Notes: generated by a model not told the origin, from the letters alone. Counted from the first letter of the stretch, positions 24,492-33,356 are shown. The stretch: 64,000 nucleotides of DNA from Subtercola boreus (GCF_003399635.1 NZ_NBXB01000034.1:245667-309666), one strand, 5' to 3'. A program made the numbers and translations.

Positions 24492-27209
24492 TCAGCGGCG
24501 GCGACGCAGCCGCGGTCGGGCCATGAGCGCTGCCACGACCCCGAAGAGGGCGAGAGCGCCCGCGAGGAGCACCCAGAGGCCCGCCTCGCTCCCCGTGGCG
24601 GCAAGCTGGCCGGCAGAGGCCTGGTTCGGGTTCGTTGCAACTACGGGCTCAAGCGAACCGCCCGTACCGGTGCCCGGCGAACCCGAACCCGACCCCGCAC
24701 CCGGGTCCCCGGCTCCGACCCCCGTGAGGAGGAACGTGTTCGCTCCCGCCACGCGCGTCGCGGTCGCCACGGCGCTCTGCACGGTGGTCTCCGTCGCGAG
24801 ATCGGTGTACCGGGCCGCGAACGAACACCGCAGCGTGAACGACTCCCGTACGCCAGCGAAGGCGTCGGAGTACCAGCCCGCCTTTCGCGCGAAATCGGTC
24901 AGCGCGAGCGGATCCGCGGCGGCGGTCGTGACGGTGTAGGTGACGCCGTCCGTCTTCCAGCCCGTCCAGGTCACTTCGCCGGTCGTGATGGCGACCCCGG
25001 CTTCGCTCGCGTTCGGCTGCCAGCTCGGCACCTCGCAGTAGGCGCGGTCGGTGAAGTCATGGTCGCTGACCGTCGCCGCCGACGTCGCCACCGGGCCCGG
25101 GATGCTCGGGTTCGGGATGGTCGCCTTCAGCCACGCATCGATGCTCGCCCGGCACTGGGTCGGCACGCCCCAGCTGGTCGTCCCGCATTCCTTTGGAACT
25201 GCGGCCACCGGCCAGAGAGTCGCCTTCGCGGTCGGGTCGCCCTCGTACTTCTGGCCCGACTTCGTGGTGAACGGGGCGAGCCAGGAGGGGAGGTCGTAGG
25301 TGTGGTCGATGGATGTCACGCGCCAGGCGCACTCGGAGGGGATACCGAAGCATCCCGAGTCAGGGTAGGAGGCGATCACGAGCCGACCGGTCTCCGTCGC
25401 CCCCGGGATGACCGAGAAGGCCTGGAAGGCCTCGAGGTAGTTGTACTCCGATGATTCCCGAGCGATGAACCACGAACCGACAGTGTCGTTGCAGACCACG
25501 CCGTCGACGGGAGCCACGAAACACTTGACCGCGAGCCCGTTGTCGTCGTAGACGTAGTCGGACTGCCCGGCTTGATTGAAACCGTCCTGGAAGGACGATG
25601 GCGGGAAGGTCAATCCGTCGGCCTTGCCGAGTTCGAAGGGCTCGCGGCCGACGAACATCGGGAACGTGTGGCTCGCCGTCTGGTTCGGGATCCACGCCGA
25701 CGTCACCCCCGTCAGGTCGAAGAGGTGCGTCGTGGTCGGGGTACCGTCGGCGGCTGGCGCCCCCGGTTGCACGCTGTTCCGCATCTGGGCCAGAACGTCG
25801 ACCGGGGCGAAGGGCGTGACCTCAGCCGCCTTGTACGGGTTCTTCTGGGCGTCCCAACTGTTGAACGGCTTGGCCACAGCCGGCTGGTTCGACGGGTGGG
25901 TGGCCGCGTAACCCGAACTGAGGTCGAGCCACTGAGACTCTGTCGCCGGCGCGAACCCAGGGATGCTGTCGACGGTGACCGGCGTGGCGGACGTGGTCCA
26001 TGTGCCGCTCGTCCACGATGCGGGGAAGGTGGAGGGGTTCCGGGCCCAGAGCGTCGAGGGGACGACCCTGTTGTTGTAGACGACGCCCGTAACGTCGGAA
26101 CCCGGGCTCAGCACCATGTCATCGTTGCTGAGCGGCATCCCGACCTCTCGCCACTCGGCGGCGAGCCCGTTGTAGAAGGTCTGCATGAACACGGATCCGT
26201 CGCGGCAGATCGCTCGCGTCTTGGCCGAAGTGGTCGAACCGGTCGCACTGAGGGCGAGCTTGCACACCGATGCCTGGTCTTCGGGTGCGAGCGCATTGCC
26301 GTCACCGACCCACGTGCGCGCCGACTTCAGAAGAGCGGCCTCCTCCACCAGGAAGGCACCCTGCGCGCTGGCGGTCTGCCAGAACTCGACCAGGTTCTGC
26401 AGGGGCTCGTAGTAGGTACGGTCGTCGAGCCAGCGGCCCGCGTCGTCGGCTCCGGCGTGCGCCTGTCCGTTCCGCCACGCGGCGAGGTAGGCCTCCCCGC
26501 AGCTCTTGATCAGCCCCGGGCCTCCCCCGGTTGTCAGGAGCGCCGTGTTCACCGACATGACCCCGTCACCGAGCGGCGTCCCGACGACAGCCGTTCGCCC
26601 GGCGTCGCCGAGGGAGTAGTCGACGAACTCGTTGACGGCGAGCTGCAGTTCGCCGCCGTCTCCGCCGTGCGCCCTGAGGTCTTCGACCCGTTCGAGCATC
26701 GTCTTGTACTTCGACTGCGCCGACTGCAGCTTCGTCAGATAGGCGTTCAGTTGCGTCGTCTGTACCGTGCAGGTGCCCATCAGCACGTGCTGATCGGTGT
26801 CGAGAATCTGGCTCTGGATGGTCGCCAGGTCGTCATGCAGCATGTCGATCTTGTTCTCGATGTCGTTCAGCTGTTCCAGCCGGTCGAGCACATCCTGGAT
26901 CTGCGGGCCCTTGGGTTGCCCGCCGTCGTCACCGAGGATGATCGACAGAAGCGGGCCGATGAAGGCAGCGGCGAGGTCGAGCGGCGCCGTGTCGAAGCCG
27001 AACACCTTGCCGGCCGGGCCGAGAACGCTCGTGATCGTCTTGATCCAGGTGTTGGTGCTCGACACCACGGAGGTGGCCGCCTGGGCTTGGGGAGCCGGCG
27101 CTGCGACGACGCCGCCGGTGCCGACGACCACCCCGATCGCGAGCACGGCCGGAACGCGCAGGAGGCGGAAGGAGCGGAGGGAGCGGAGGCGGTGACTTCT
27201 GCGCGGCAT
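24492..27209 (-). CDS. Large secreted LAATG sortase-anchored protein with helical N-terminus
   Basis: A 905-residue surface protein. A long basic n-region and hydrophobic stretch (LAIGVVVGTGGVVAAPAPQA) form a Sec signal. Residues about 45-230 are strongly helical, with a likely coiled coil: DVLDRLEQLNDIENKIDML, LATIQSQILD, TQLNAYLTKLQSAQSKYKTM. The middle is rich in Trp, Ser, Thr and Gly with scattered Cys pairs. The C-terminus has a Gly/Ser linker, LAATG, a hydrophobic helix and RPRLRRRR, a complete class E sortase (LAxTG) signal. I recognise no catalytic domain; the arrangement hints at helical toxin- or surface-layer-like architecture, which is speculation. No sortase gene lies in the window. 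Confidence 0.75.
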   Translation of the reverse strand: MPRRSHRLRSLRSFRLLRVPAVLAIGVVVGTGGVVAAPAPQAQAATSVVSSTNTWIKTITSVLGPAGKVFGFDTAPLDLAAAFIGPLLSIILGDDGGQPKGPQIQDVLDRLEQLNDIENKIDMLHDDLATIQSQILDTDQHVLMGTCTVQTTQLNAYLTKLQSAQSKYKTMLERVEDLRAHGGDGGELQLAVNEFVDYSLGDAGRTAVVGTPLGDGVMSVNTALLTTGGGPGLIKSCGEAYLAAWRNGQAHAGADDAGRWLDDRTYYEPLQNLVEFWQTASAQGAFLVEEAALLKSARTWVGDGNALAPEDQASVCKLALSATGSTTSAKTRAICRDGSVFMQTFYNGLAAEWREVGMPLSNDDMVLSPGSDVTGVVYNNRVVPSTLWARNPSTFPASWTSGTWTTSATPVTVDSIPGFAPATESQWLDLSSGYAATHPSNQPAVAKPFNSWDAQKNPYKAAEVTPFAPVDVLAQMRNSVQPGAPAADGTPTTTHLFDLTGVTSAWIPNQTASHTFPMFVGREPFELGKADGLTFPPSSFQDGFNQAGQSDYVYDDNGLAVKCFVAPVDGVVCNDTVGSWFIARESSEYNYLEAFQAFSVIPGATETGRLVIASYPDSGCFGIPSECAWRVTSIDHTYDLPSWLAPFTTKSGQKYEGDPTAKATLWPVAAVPKECGTTSWGVPTQCRASIDAWLKATIPNPSIPGPVATSAATVSDHDFTDRAYCEVPSWQPNASEAGVAITTGEVTWTGWKTDGVTYTVTTAAADPLALTDFARKAGWYSDAFAGVRESFTLRCSFAARYTDLATETTVQSAVATATRVAGANTFLLTGVGAGDPGAGSGSGSPGTGTGGSLEPVVATNPNQASAGQLAATGSEAGLWVLLAGALALFGVVAALMARPRLRRRR

Positions 27210-27325
27210 GACCGATGCTCGTCTTCTGTTCGGGGTGTCGCGCAGGTGCGCAGGCTGAGACTAGCGACCTGCGGGCACTGGTGTGCACCCCCCGATGGGG
27301 TGAACCCCGCGGCCGGCTACCGGCG

Positions 27326-27406
27326 AGGGACCCGAAACGCGCCACCGCGGCCCGGTTGGGACGATACGGGTCCCTTCGCGGGGGCGCGGGCCCGGGCGAG
27401 CGGGTG
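27326..27406. repeat. Palindromic repeat unit 1 (81 bp)
   Basis: First of two almost identical 81-bp units. It contains the inverted pair AGGGACCC and GGGTCCCT separated by a 34-bp loop, then a GC-rich tail. It differs from unit 2 at one position (ACGATACGGG versus ACGATATGGG). It is related to the hairpin at 14847-14902. Confidence 0.85.
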
Positions 27407-27429
27407 CGAGGGTGGGCTGGCTCCCGTCA

Positions 27430-27510
27430 AGGGACCCGAAACGCGCCACCGCGGCCCGGTTGGGACGATATGGGTCCCTTCGCGGGGGCGCGGGCCCGGG
27501 CGAGCGGGTG
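27430..27510. repeat. Palindromic repeat unit 2 (81 bp)
   Basis: Second copy, starting 104 bp after unit 1. The inverted pair is AAGGGACCC/GGGTCCCTT (9 bp arms). It lies just downstream of the minus-strand ABC ATPase gene and could also form its terminator hairpin. Confidence 0.85.
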
Positions 27511-27527
27511 GGAGAGGGGAGGGTGGG

Positions 27528-28670
27528 TCAGGGGGCGGGGGTGGCCGAGACGCAGGCGCCGCCGAAGCGCAGGTGCACGTGCTCGCCCGGGGCGGGTCGC
27601 ACGCCGACCCCGTGCTGCACGGCGATGAGACCTCCGTCGGGCAGACGCACGGTGGAGCGGCGGATCGAGCCGAGGAAGCTGGTCGAGACGACCGTGCCCA
27701 CAAGCACCGGAGCGGGGCCGGTCAGGGCGGGAGTGCCGCTGAGCGGATCCGCCGGCACGGCCGAGGTGCCGGACGGCACGATCTCGAGGTCCTCGGGCCG
27801 CACGTACACCGTCACCGGCCCCGGCGCCACCGTCGGGTCGAGCAGGGGCAGTTCGATCCCGTGCACGAGGGCGTAGCCGCCCGCCGCCACCCCGGGCAGG
27901 CGGTTGCTGAGACCCACGAACTCCGCCACGAACGTCGTCGCGGGCTGGGTGTAGAGGCTCTCGGGGGTGCCGATCTGCTCGATCGTGCCGGCACGCATCA
28001 CGGCGACCCGGTCGGCGACCGCCAGCGCCTCCTCCTGGTCGTGGGTGACGAACAGCGTGGTGATGCCGAGCTCCGTCTGGATGCGGCGGATCTCGTCCCG
28101 CAGCTGCACCCGCACCTTGGCGTCGAGCGCCGACAGCGGCTCGTCGAGCAGCAGCACGCGCGGCCGGGTGACGAGGGCGCGGGCGAGCGCGACGCGCTGC
28201 TGCTGCCCGCCCGAGAGCTGGTGGGCGAACCGGTCGCCGTAGCCGCCGAGGCCGACCATCTCGAGGGCTTCGAGCGCCCGCGTGCGGCGGAGCGCCGCCG
28301 GAACCTTGCGCATCTGGAGCCCGAATTCGACGTTCCGTGCGGCGTCGAGATGCGGGAACAGCGAGTACGACTGGAAGACCATCCCGAGGTCGCGCCGGTT
28401 CGTCGGCTGGTCGGTCACGTCGACGCCGCCGATCGCGACGCCGCCGCTGGTGACGCTCTCGAGCCCGGCCACCGAGCGGAGGGCCGTGGTCTTGCCGCAG
28501 CCCGACGGGCCGAGCAGGGCGACGAACTCACCCGGTCGCACGTGCAGGTTCAGCGAGTCGAGCGCGAGGGTGCCGGTGCCGTAGTCCTTCACCACGTCGA
28601 TGAGCTCGACGGATGCGCCGACGGTGGGCGCGAGACCGGCCCGGGGGGCGGGTGCGGTGAGTGAGGTCAT
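27528..28670 (-). CDS. ABC transporter ATP-binding protein (PotA/FbpC-type)
   Basis: A 380-residue ATPase of an importer. Walker A is GPSGCGKT (about residues 54-61), the Q-loop MVFQSYSLFPHLDA, the signature LSGGQQQR, Walker B VLLLDEPLSALD and the switch FVTHDQEEA. The C-terminal about 120 residues form a TOBE domain. This layout is that of polyamine/iron/sulfate-type importers. It acts at the membrane with the two permeases encoded upstream; its start overlaps the permease stop by 4 bp (ATGA at 28667-28670). The substrate is not resolved. Confidence 0.93.
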   Translation of the reverse strand: MTSLTAPAPRAGLAPTVGASVELIDVVKDYGTGTLALDSLNLHVRPGEFVALLGPSGCGKTTALRSVAGLESVTSGGVAIGGVDVTDQPTNRRDLGMVFQSYSLFPHLDAARNVEFGLQMRKVPAALRRTRALEALEMVGLGGYGDRFAHQLSGGQQQRVALARALVTRPRVLLLDEPLSALDAKVRVQLRDEIRRIQTELGITTLFVTHDQEEALAVADRVAVMRAGTIEQIGTPESLYTQPATTFVAEFVGLSNRLPGVAAGGYALVHGIELPLLDPTVAPGPVTVYVRPEDLEIVPSGTSAVPADPLSGTPALTGPAPVLVGTVVSTSFLGSIRRSTVRLPDGGLIAVQHGVGVRPAPGEHVHLRFGGACVSATPAP

Positions 28671-29671
28671 CGGTTGGCTCTTTCTGCGGCGGGGACCGGC
28701 GGGACTGCGCCGGGAGCTGGAAGGACTGCGGCGGGGAGAACAACGGTGGCCGGCGACAAGGAGCCGGCGGCTACCGGGAGCGCCACGTTCCCGGCGTCCG
28801 ACGGGCGACGCGGGCGGTGGGTGCGGCCAGCCCCGACGGTGCTCAACCGCCCGATCAGCAGCAGGAGGACAAAAGCGAAGCCGAGCGCGAGCAGCGAGAA
28901 GATCACGGCGACGTACGGGTCGCTCTTCGAGATCAGCACCAGCGCCGTCTGCAGGTTGACGCGATTGAGCAGCGACGCGATCGTGAACTCCCCGAGCACC
29001 ACCGCGACCGAGATGAACGCCGCCGCGAGCATCCCGCGCCGCAGGTTCGGCAGGATGACCCGGAACAGCACGGTCGCCCAGCCCGCCCCGAGCGACCGCG
29101 CGGCCTCACTGAGCGTGATGACGTCGACCGTGCCGAGGTTCGCCTGGATGGCACGGTACGCATACGGCAAAACCGTCACCCCGTAGGCGAAGCCGAGCGA
29201 CCAGATCGAGCTGCCGGCGACCTTCACGACCACGCTGTACACCGGAACGAGCCCGACGACCAGCACGATTGCCGGCACGGTGATGGGCACGATGCAGACG
29301 AACTCCAACACGCGCCGCAGCCGCGGAAAGCGCAGCTCGACGAGCACCATGGTCGGCAGCAGCAGGACGAGCACCAGCAGCACGGTCACCACGACCAGCA
29401 CACCGGAGTTGCCGAGCGCCGTCACGAGCGGCGCGTACTTCGTGTTGACAGCCGGGTCGGCGAGGCCCGTCCAGTGGCCGAGAGTGTACGAACCGCTCAA
29501 CCCGTCGCGGAAGGTGAACTGGATCATGGCCACGATCGGGATCGCGAACACGAGCCCGACCACGCTCAGGATGATCGTGCGGGTCAGCCGCGAGGGCGCC
29601 GCCCCCACCCGTGGTTCGGCCGTGCGGCCACGCGTCGCGGCACCACGGGCATCCACCCGCGCCCCGCTCAT
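28667..29671 (-). CDS. ABC transporter permease (PotC-like), with proline/alanine-rich tail
   Basis: A 334-residue permease with six hydrophobic segments. The EAA-type loop is in LSEAARSLGAGWATVLFRVI before the ATPase-contact region. The last about 60 residues after the final helix are Ala/Pro/Val-rich and hydrophilic to mildly hydrophobic, unlike the short tails typical of PotC, and reach the ATPase start. The start ATG 29669-29671 overlaps the upstream permease stop (ATGA). It should pair with the other permease and bind the ATPase. Confidence 0.88.
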   Translation of the reverse strand: MSGARVDARGAATRGRTAEPRVGAAPSRLTRTIILSVVGLVFAIPIVAMIQFTFRDGLSGSYTLGHWTGLADPAVNTKYAPLVTALGNSGVLVVVTVLLVLVLLLPTMVLVELRFPRLRRVLEFVCIVPITVPAIVLVVGLVPVYSVVVKVAGSSIWSLGFAYGVTVLPYAYRAIQANLGTVDVITLSEAARSLGAGWATVLFRVILPNLRRGMLAAAFISVAVVLGEFTIASLLNRVNLQTALVLISKSDPYVAVIFSLLALGFAFVLLLLIGRLSTVGAGRTHRPRRPSDAGNVALPVAAGSLSPATVVLPAAVLPAPGAVPPVPAAERANR

Positions 29672-30513
29672 CGCTGCCACCTCGCCGTGCGGGACTGCAG
29701 CAGTGAATAGCCGAACATGAGCACGACCATCACCACGATCATCCCGAACGCCAGTGCGCCCGCCATGTTCGCGCGCCCCAGCACCGTCTCGCTGATCAGC
29801 GCCGACCGGATCTGCAGCGGAACGATCTGCGAACCCTGGCTGATCAGCGCGGCAGCCGTCGCATACGACGAGAACGCGTTGGCGAACAGCAGCAGCAGGC
29901 TGCCGAGGAAGGACGGCAGGAGGATCGGGCCGGCGATCCGCACCCAGTAGGTGAACCGGCTGCCGCCGAGGCTGGAGTTCGCCTCGGCCCACTGCGGCTT
30001 CAGGCCCTCAAGCGCGGGCATGAACGTGATGACCATGAGCGGCACCTGGAAGTAGAGGTAGGGCAGAAGCAGGCCCGGCACCTGGTAGAGCCAGACGCCG
30101 TTGCCGTAGATGTCGAGTCCGGCATCCTTCAGCCAGACGGTGATGACGCCCTGCACGCCGATCGTCGCGATGAACGCGAAGGCGAGCATCACCCCGCCGA
30201 ACTGCGCGAGCACGCTGGCGGCCGAATTGACGGTGGACCGCAACGTCCCGTCAGGCCTGGTGCCGAGCAAGGCGTAGCAGACGAGCGCTCCCACGACCGC
30301 CCCGATCACCGCGGTGACCCCCGAGACCCAGAACGAGCTCAGGAAGGTCTGCAGGATCTGGGGGGAGAAGAGCGCACCCACATTGTCGAGGGTGAACGCC
30401 CCCGCCTTGTCGAAGAAGCCCGTCGTGATCGCCAGCGCCGAGGGGATCGCGAGGAACAGCAGAATGTACAGCGCGAACGGTGTGAGGCCGAGGACGGCGA
30501 GCTTCTTCGTCAT
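29668..30513 (-). CDS. ABC transporter permease (PotB-like)
   Basis: A 281-residue inner-membrane protein with six hydrophobic segments: LTPFALYILLFLAIPSALAI at the N-terminus and YWVRIAGPILLPSFLGSLL before the cytoplasmic loop, with WAEANSSLGGSRFTYW as the EAA-like motif. Family members form the translocation pore with a second permease. The start is ATG 30511-30513; the ribosome site is weak. It lies 21 bp downstream of the substrate-binding protein gene, so it is co-transcribed. Confidence 0.9.
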   Translation of the reverse strand: MTKKLAVLGLTPFALYILLFLAIPSALAITTGFFDKAGAFTLDNVGALFSPQILQTFLSSFWVSGVTAVIGAVVGALVCYALLGTRPDGTLRSTVNSAASVLAQFGGVMLAFAFIATIGVQGVITVWLKDAGLDIYGNGVWLYQVPGLLLPYLYFQVPLMVITFMPALEGLKPQWAEANSSLGGSRFTYWVRIAGPILLPSFLGSLLLLFANAFSSYATAAALISQGSQIVPLQIRSALISETVLGRANMAGALAFGMIVVMVVLMFGYSLLQSRTARWQR

Positions 30514-30534
30514 GGGGTGAAGGCGTGCCTCTGC

Positions 30535-31665
30535 TTACTGGATCGCCGCTGCCCAGTTGGTCGACAGCAGCGCAGCAGCCGCCGCGCTCTGGTCCGACGT
30601 CGGCGAGACGAAGTTCTCGGGCATCTTTCCAACAGCGGCCTCGGCCGTGGTGTCGACGGTTCCGGCCGTCTCCATAGCACCGAGCAGAACGGGGAACGCT
30701 CCCGCTGCGAGGTACAGGTTCTGGGCATCCGGGCTGTACAGGAACTCCTGCCAGAGGCGGGCGGCCGCGGGGTGCGGGGCGTCCTTGCTGATCGCCTGGT
30801 TGTAGTAGCTGCCGTAGGCCGTGCCGGGCAGAACGGTGGTCTTCCAGCCCGGGGTCGCCGCGGCGGCCGCGAGGTTGTTGTAGCTCCAGTCGAAGACGAC
30901 GGCGGTCTCACCCGAGGCGATCGTGGCCGGGGTCGGGTCGACCGTGAGGAAGTTGCCGGCCTTGTTCACCTTCTGGAAGAAGTCGATCCCGGGCTGGAAG
31001 TCGTCGAGCGTGCCACCCGACTGGACAGCCGCGAGCCCCACAGCCGCGAAGGCTGCACCGGCCTGGGTCGGGTCGCCGTTGATCGCGACCTTGCCCTTGT
31101 AGTCGGCGCCGAGCAGGTCGTCGAGCTTCGCCGGGGCGGTCTTGATGACGTTCGAGTTGTAGCCGATCGACATCAGACCGGTGTAGTCGTTGACCCAGAG
31201 GCCAGTCGACTCCTTGTTCTCGTCGGGGATGTCGCCCCAGGCGGAGACCTTGTAGGGAGCGAACTTGTCGGTGTTGGCGAGCGCGACCGCCGGGCCGACA
31301 TCCACCACATCGGGCGCGGTGTCCTGGCCGGCGAGGCTCGTGATCGCGGTGATCTCCTCGGCACTGGATGCATCGGGGCTCGCCGAATTCACGGTGATCC
31401 CGTACTTCGCCTTGAAGGCCTCGATGATCTTGCCGTAGTTCGCCCAGTCGTCCGGGAGGGCGATGACGTTGAGTGAGCCCTCGGCCTTGGCTGCGGCGAC
31501 GAGCCCGTCGAGGTCACCGAACGCCGAGACGCTGGTGGCGGTCTGGGCGTCGACGGCAGCGGCAGAGCTGCCGGTGGTCGAGGCGGTCGAGGAGCAGGCG
31601 GTCAGCGCGAGTGCAGCGACCGCGAGGGCGGCGATTCCCATCGTGCTGCGACGAAAAGTGAACAA
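30535..31665 (-). CDS. ABC transporter substrate-binding lipoprotein (polyamine/iron-type)
   Basis: A 376-residue lipoprotein. The start is TTG 31663-31665, set 4 bp after GGAGG; it gives a short signal peptide ending ALALTAC, with the lipobox Cys. No ATG upstream gives a better signal. The mature part has the periplasmic-binding-protein fold: GSLNVIALPDDWANYGKIIE, SPDASSAEEITAI, PDVVDVGPAVALANTDKFA. The DDW and ENKESTGLWVNDYTG segments resemble PotD/AfuA-like binders of polyamines or iron. It is the first gene of a four-gene importer operon; the ligand is uncertain. Confidence 0.88.
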   Translation of the reverse strand: MFTFRRSTMGIAALAVAALALTACSSTASTTGSSAAAVDAQTATSVSAFGDLDGLVAAAKAEGSLNVIALPDDWANYGKIIEAFKAKYGITVNSASPDASSAEEITAITSLAGQDTAPDVVDVGPAVALANTDKFAPYKVSAWGDIPDENKESTGLWVNDYTGLMSIGYNSNVIKTAPAKLDDLLGADYKGKVAINGDPTQAGAAFAAVGLAAVQSGGTLDDFQPGIDFFQKVNKAGNFLTVDPTPATIASGETAVVFDWSYNNLAAAAATPGWKTTVLPGTAYGSYYNQAISKDAPHPAAARLWQEFLYSPDAQNLYLAAGAFPVLLGAMETAGTVDTTAEAAVGKMPENFVSPTSDQSAAAAALLSTNWAAAIQ

Positions 31666-32033
31666 GATTCCTCCGGTACATCGTTGGTGGTGCCCGCGTT
31701 CGGGTGCGGGCTGCTGGGCCACCGGGGCGACATCCACACGTTAGGAGGGGGGCGCGTACGGCCCGCAGAGCGCTCGGAGACAGCAGGTGAAGAACGCCTT
31801 AACGGATGCCCCCGGCCACGGCATCCGTTGTGTGCCGCAGCACCGCGCCGGCCGACCGACCGACCGGCCGACCGCCAGACTGGATGGGCCCGCGCGTGAC
31901 GACCAACGCCGCCTGAACCTTCCCCGTTGCGCCCGCACGGTCGAGCGGTGGAGGCCGGGGGCGGAGGCTTACGGCATCCGCACCCACCGCGCAAGCCTCG
32001 GGGTAGATCCCCTGCGTGGGGTAAAAAGAAGGC
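31666..32033. other. 368-bp divergent intergenic region, hairpin and simple repeat
   Basis: This is the 5' region of both the ABC importer operon and a small hypothetical gene. It holds a perfect hairpin at 31801-31829, a short CCGA-type tetranucleotide run near 31849-31873, and GGGGTAGATCCCC at 31999-32011. AGAAGG near 32026 is a ribosome site for the plus-strand gene. I see no TPP or other recognisable riboswitch motif. Confidence 0.5.
31801..31829. promoter_or_regulatory. Perfect 10-bp hairpin upstream of ABC operon
   Basis: AACGGATGCC at 31801-31810 and GGCATCCGTT at 31820-31829 are exact complements with a 9-nt loop. It lies about 135 bp upstream of the substrate-binding protein start, so it could be a 5'-UTR regulatory structure or an operator. 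No T-tract follows on either strand. Confidence 0.5.
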
Positions 32034-32366
32034 ATGGACAGAATCCACTATTCGGGCGATTCGATCCTGACGGGATCGGAGATCGCCAGGGCACTGCTCG
32101 ACTACGCTGGGGCGCTCGCAGCCACCAATGGGTCGGAGACGGTCGTCATCCCCTGCCTGCACGCCGATGGCACCACCGGTAGCGTGCGCCTTCTCGTCGG
32201 CCCGGCGAGCCAGATCATCTCCTCAACCGAGGACAGCGAGCACGACGAGTTGATCGACGCATCCCTGGTGGCCGAATTCGACCAGCAGACCTCCCGCCTG
32301 CGGAGCGCCAACGTTGCGGGCCTCGCAGATCCGATTGCCTACACTGAAGAATTCGACGACCTCTAG
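32034..32366 (+). CDS. Hypothetical protein
   Basis: A 110-residue acidic, soluble protein: MDRIHYSGDSILTGSEIARA, then TVVIPCLHADGTTGSVRLL and a C-terminal acidic tail TEEFDDL. No recognised domain, signal or membrane segment. The coding signature is good and an AGAAGG ribosome site precedes ATG 32034. It ends 9 bp before the diacylglycerol-kinase-family gene, suggesting an operon. The function is unknown. Confidence 0.7.
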   Translation: MDRIHYSGDSILTGSEIARALLDYAGALAATNGSETVVIPCLHADGTTGSVRLLVGPASQIISSTEDSEHDELIDASLVAEFDQQTSRLRSANVAGLADPIAYTEEFDDL

Positions 32367-32375
32367 GAGACCCGC

Positions 32376-33356
32376 GTGCCCGACGCCACACCCGCCGCCA
32401 CCCGAGTAGCCGCTGTTGTCTACAACCCGATCAAGGTCGATGTCGACCTGCTGAAGACGATCGTCGCCACCGAATCGTCGGCTGCCGGCTGGGGCGAGTC
32501 GCTCTTCTTCGAGACCACCGTGGAGGATGTGGGCCAGGAGGCCACGAAGGAGGCCCTCGCAGCGGGCGTCGACCTCGTGCTCGCAGCGGGCGGCGATGGC
32601 ACTGTCCGTGCGGTGACGGAAGCCCTGCGGGGTAGCGGAGTCACACTCGCACTCCTGCCATCGGGCACCGGCAACCTGCTCGCCCGCAACCTCGATCTCA
32701 CCCTCAACGACCTCGAGCACTCGGTGCACACCGCCTTCACCGGCACGAACCGGCCCATCGACCTCGGCGTGATCGACATCGAGCGGCAGGGCGGCACACG
32801 CGACAGGCACGTCTTCGTGGTGATGGCCGGCATGGGCATCGACGCGAAGATGATCCAGAACACCGACGACGACCTCAAGGCGAAAGCCGGCTGGGCGGCG
32901 TACGTCCGCGCCATCGTGACCTCACTCCGCGACCCCAACGAGCTGCACCTCCGATTCCGGAAGGATGACGGACCGGTGGTGCGGGAGAAGGCGAACACGC
33001 TCATCATCGGCAACTGCGGATCGCTGCCGGCGAACATCCTGCTCATGCCCGATGCTGTCGTCGACGACGGCTCGCTGGATCTGCTCGTCATGCGGCCGGG
33101 CGGAGTGCTCGGGTGGCTCCGCATCTGGACGAAGGTCGCCTGGGTCAACGGCGTGGTGCGTCGCACGAAGCTCGGCAGGACTCTCGTCGGCGAGCACCGC
33201 AACGACCACGAACTCGAATACAGCACCGTGAAGAAGTTCACGGCCCGCCTGTCCCGCCCCGAGGAGATCGAGCTCGACGGCGATGCCTTCGGCCGTGCCA
33301 CGGCCTTCAACGCGTGGGTGGAGCCCAGCGCCCTCGACGTGCGGGTGCCCGCCTAG
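32376..33356 (+). CDS. Diacylglycerol kinase-family (DAGK catalytic) lipid kinase
   Basis: A 326-residue kinase of the DagK/YegS group. The glycine-rich nucleotide site appears as DLVLAAGGDGTVRAVTEAL, and LLPSGTGNLLARNLDL is the conserved PxGTGN motif. VMAGMGIDAKMI and the C-terminal ELDGDAFGRAT complete the fold. Family members phosphorylate diacylglycerol or related lipids at the membrane surface. The GTG start at 32376 follows TAGGAGA. It is the second gene after a small hypothetical. Confidence 0.9.
   Translation: MPDATPAATRVAAVVYNPIKVDVDLLKTIVATESSAAGWGESLFFETTVEDVGQEATKEALAAGVDLVLAAGGDGTVRAVTEALRGSGVTLALLPSGTGNLLARNLDLTLNDLEHSVHTAFTGTNRPIDLGVIDIERQGGTRDRHVFVVMAGMGIDAKMIQNTDDDLKAKAGWAAYVRAIVTSLRDPNELHLRFRKDDGPVVREKANTLIIGNCGSLPANILLMPDAVVDDGSLDLLVMRPGGVLGWLRIWTKVAWVNGVVRRTKLGRTLVGEHRNDHELEYSTVKKFTARLSRPEEIELDGDAFGRATAFNAWVEPSALDVRVPA

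Larger units (their letters stand above)
27210..27527. other. 318-bp intergenic region dominated by repeats
   Basis: Apart from the promoter side of the surface-protein gene (27210-27325), this region consists of the tandem palindromic repeat pair at 27326-27510. No gene is supported. Confidence 0.7.

Noticed and set aside
22566..25454. A 962-codon open frame on the plus strand
   Set aside because: It is antisense to the GNAT and desulfhydrase genes and part of the surface-protein gene; its composition is that of GC-rich shadow frames, with no family match.
25572..28664. A 1030-codon open frame on the plus strand
   Set aside because: It lies opposite the surface protein and ABC ATPase, whose motifs are clear. 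It has no domain and a very Arg/Gly-rich composition.
31849..31873. CCGA-type tetranucleotide run as a phase-variation tract
   Set aside because: It lies outside any coding frame and is imperfect, with only three or four units.
31666..32033. Riboswitch (for example TPP) upstream of the ABC importer
   Set aside because: No conserved thi-box-like sequence is seen on the minus strand; only a simple hairpin is present.
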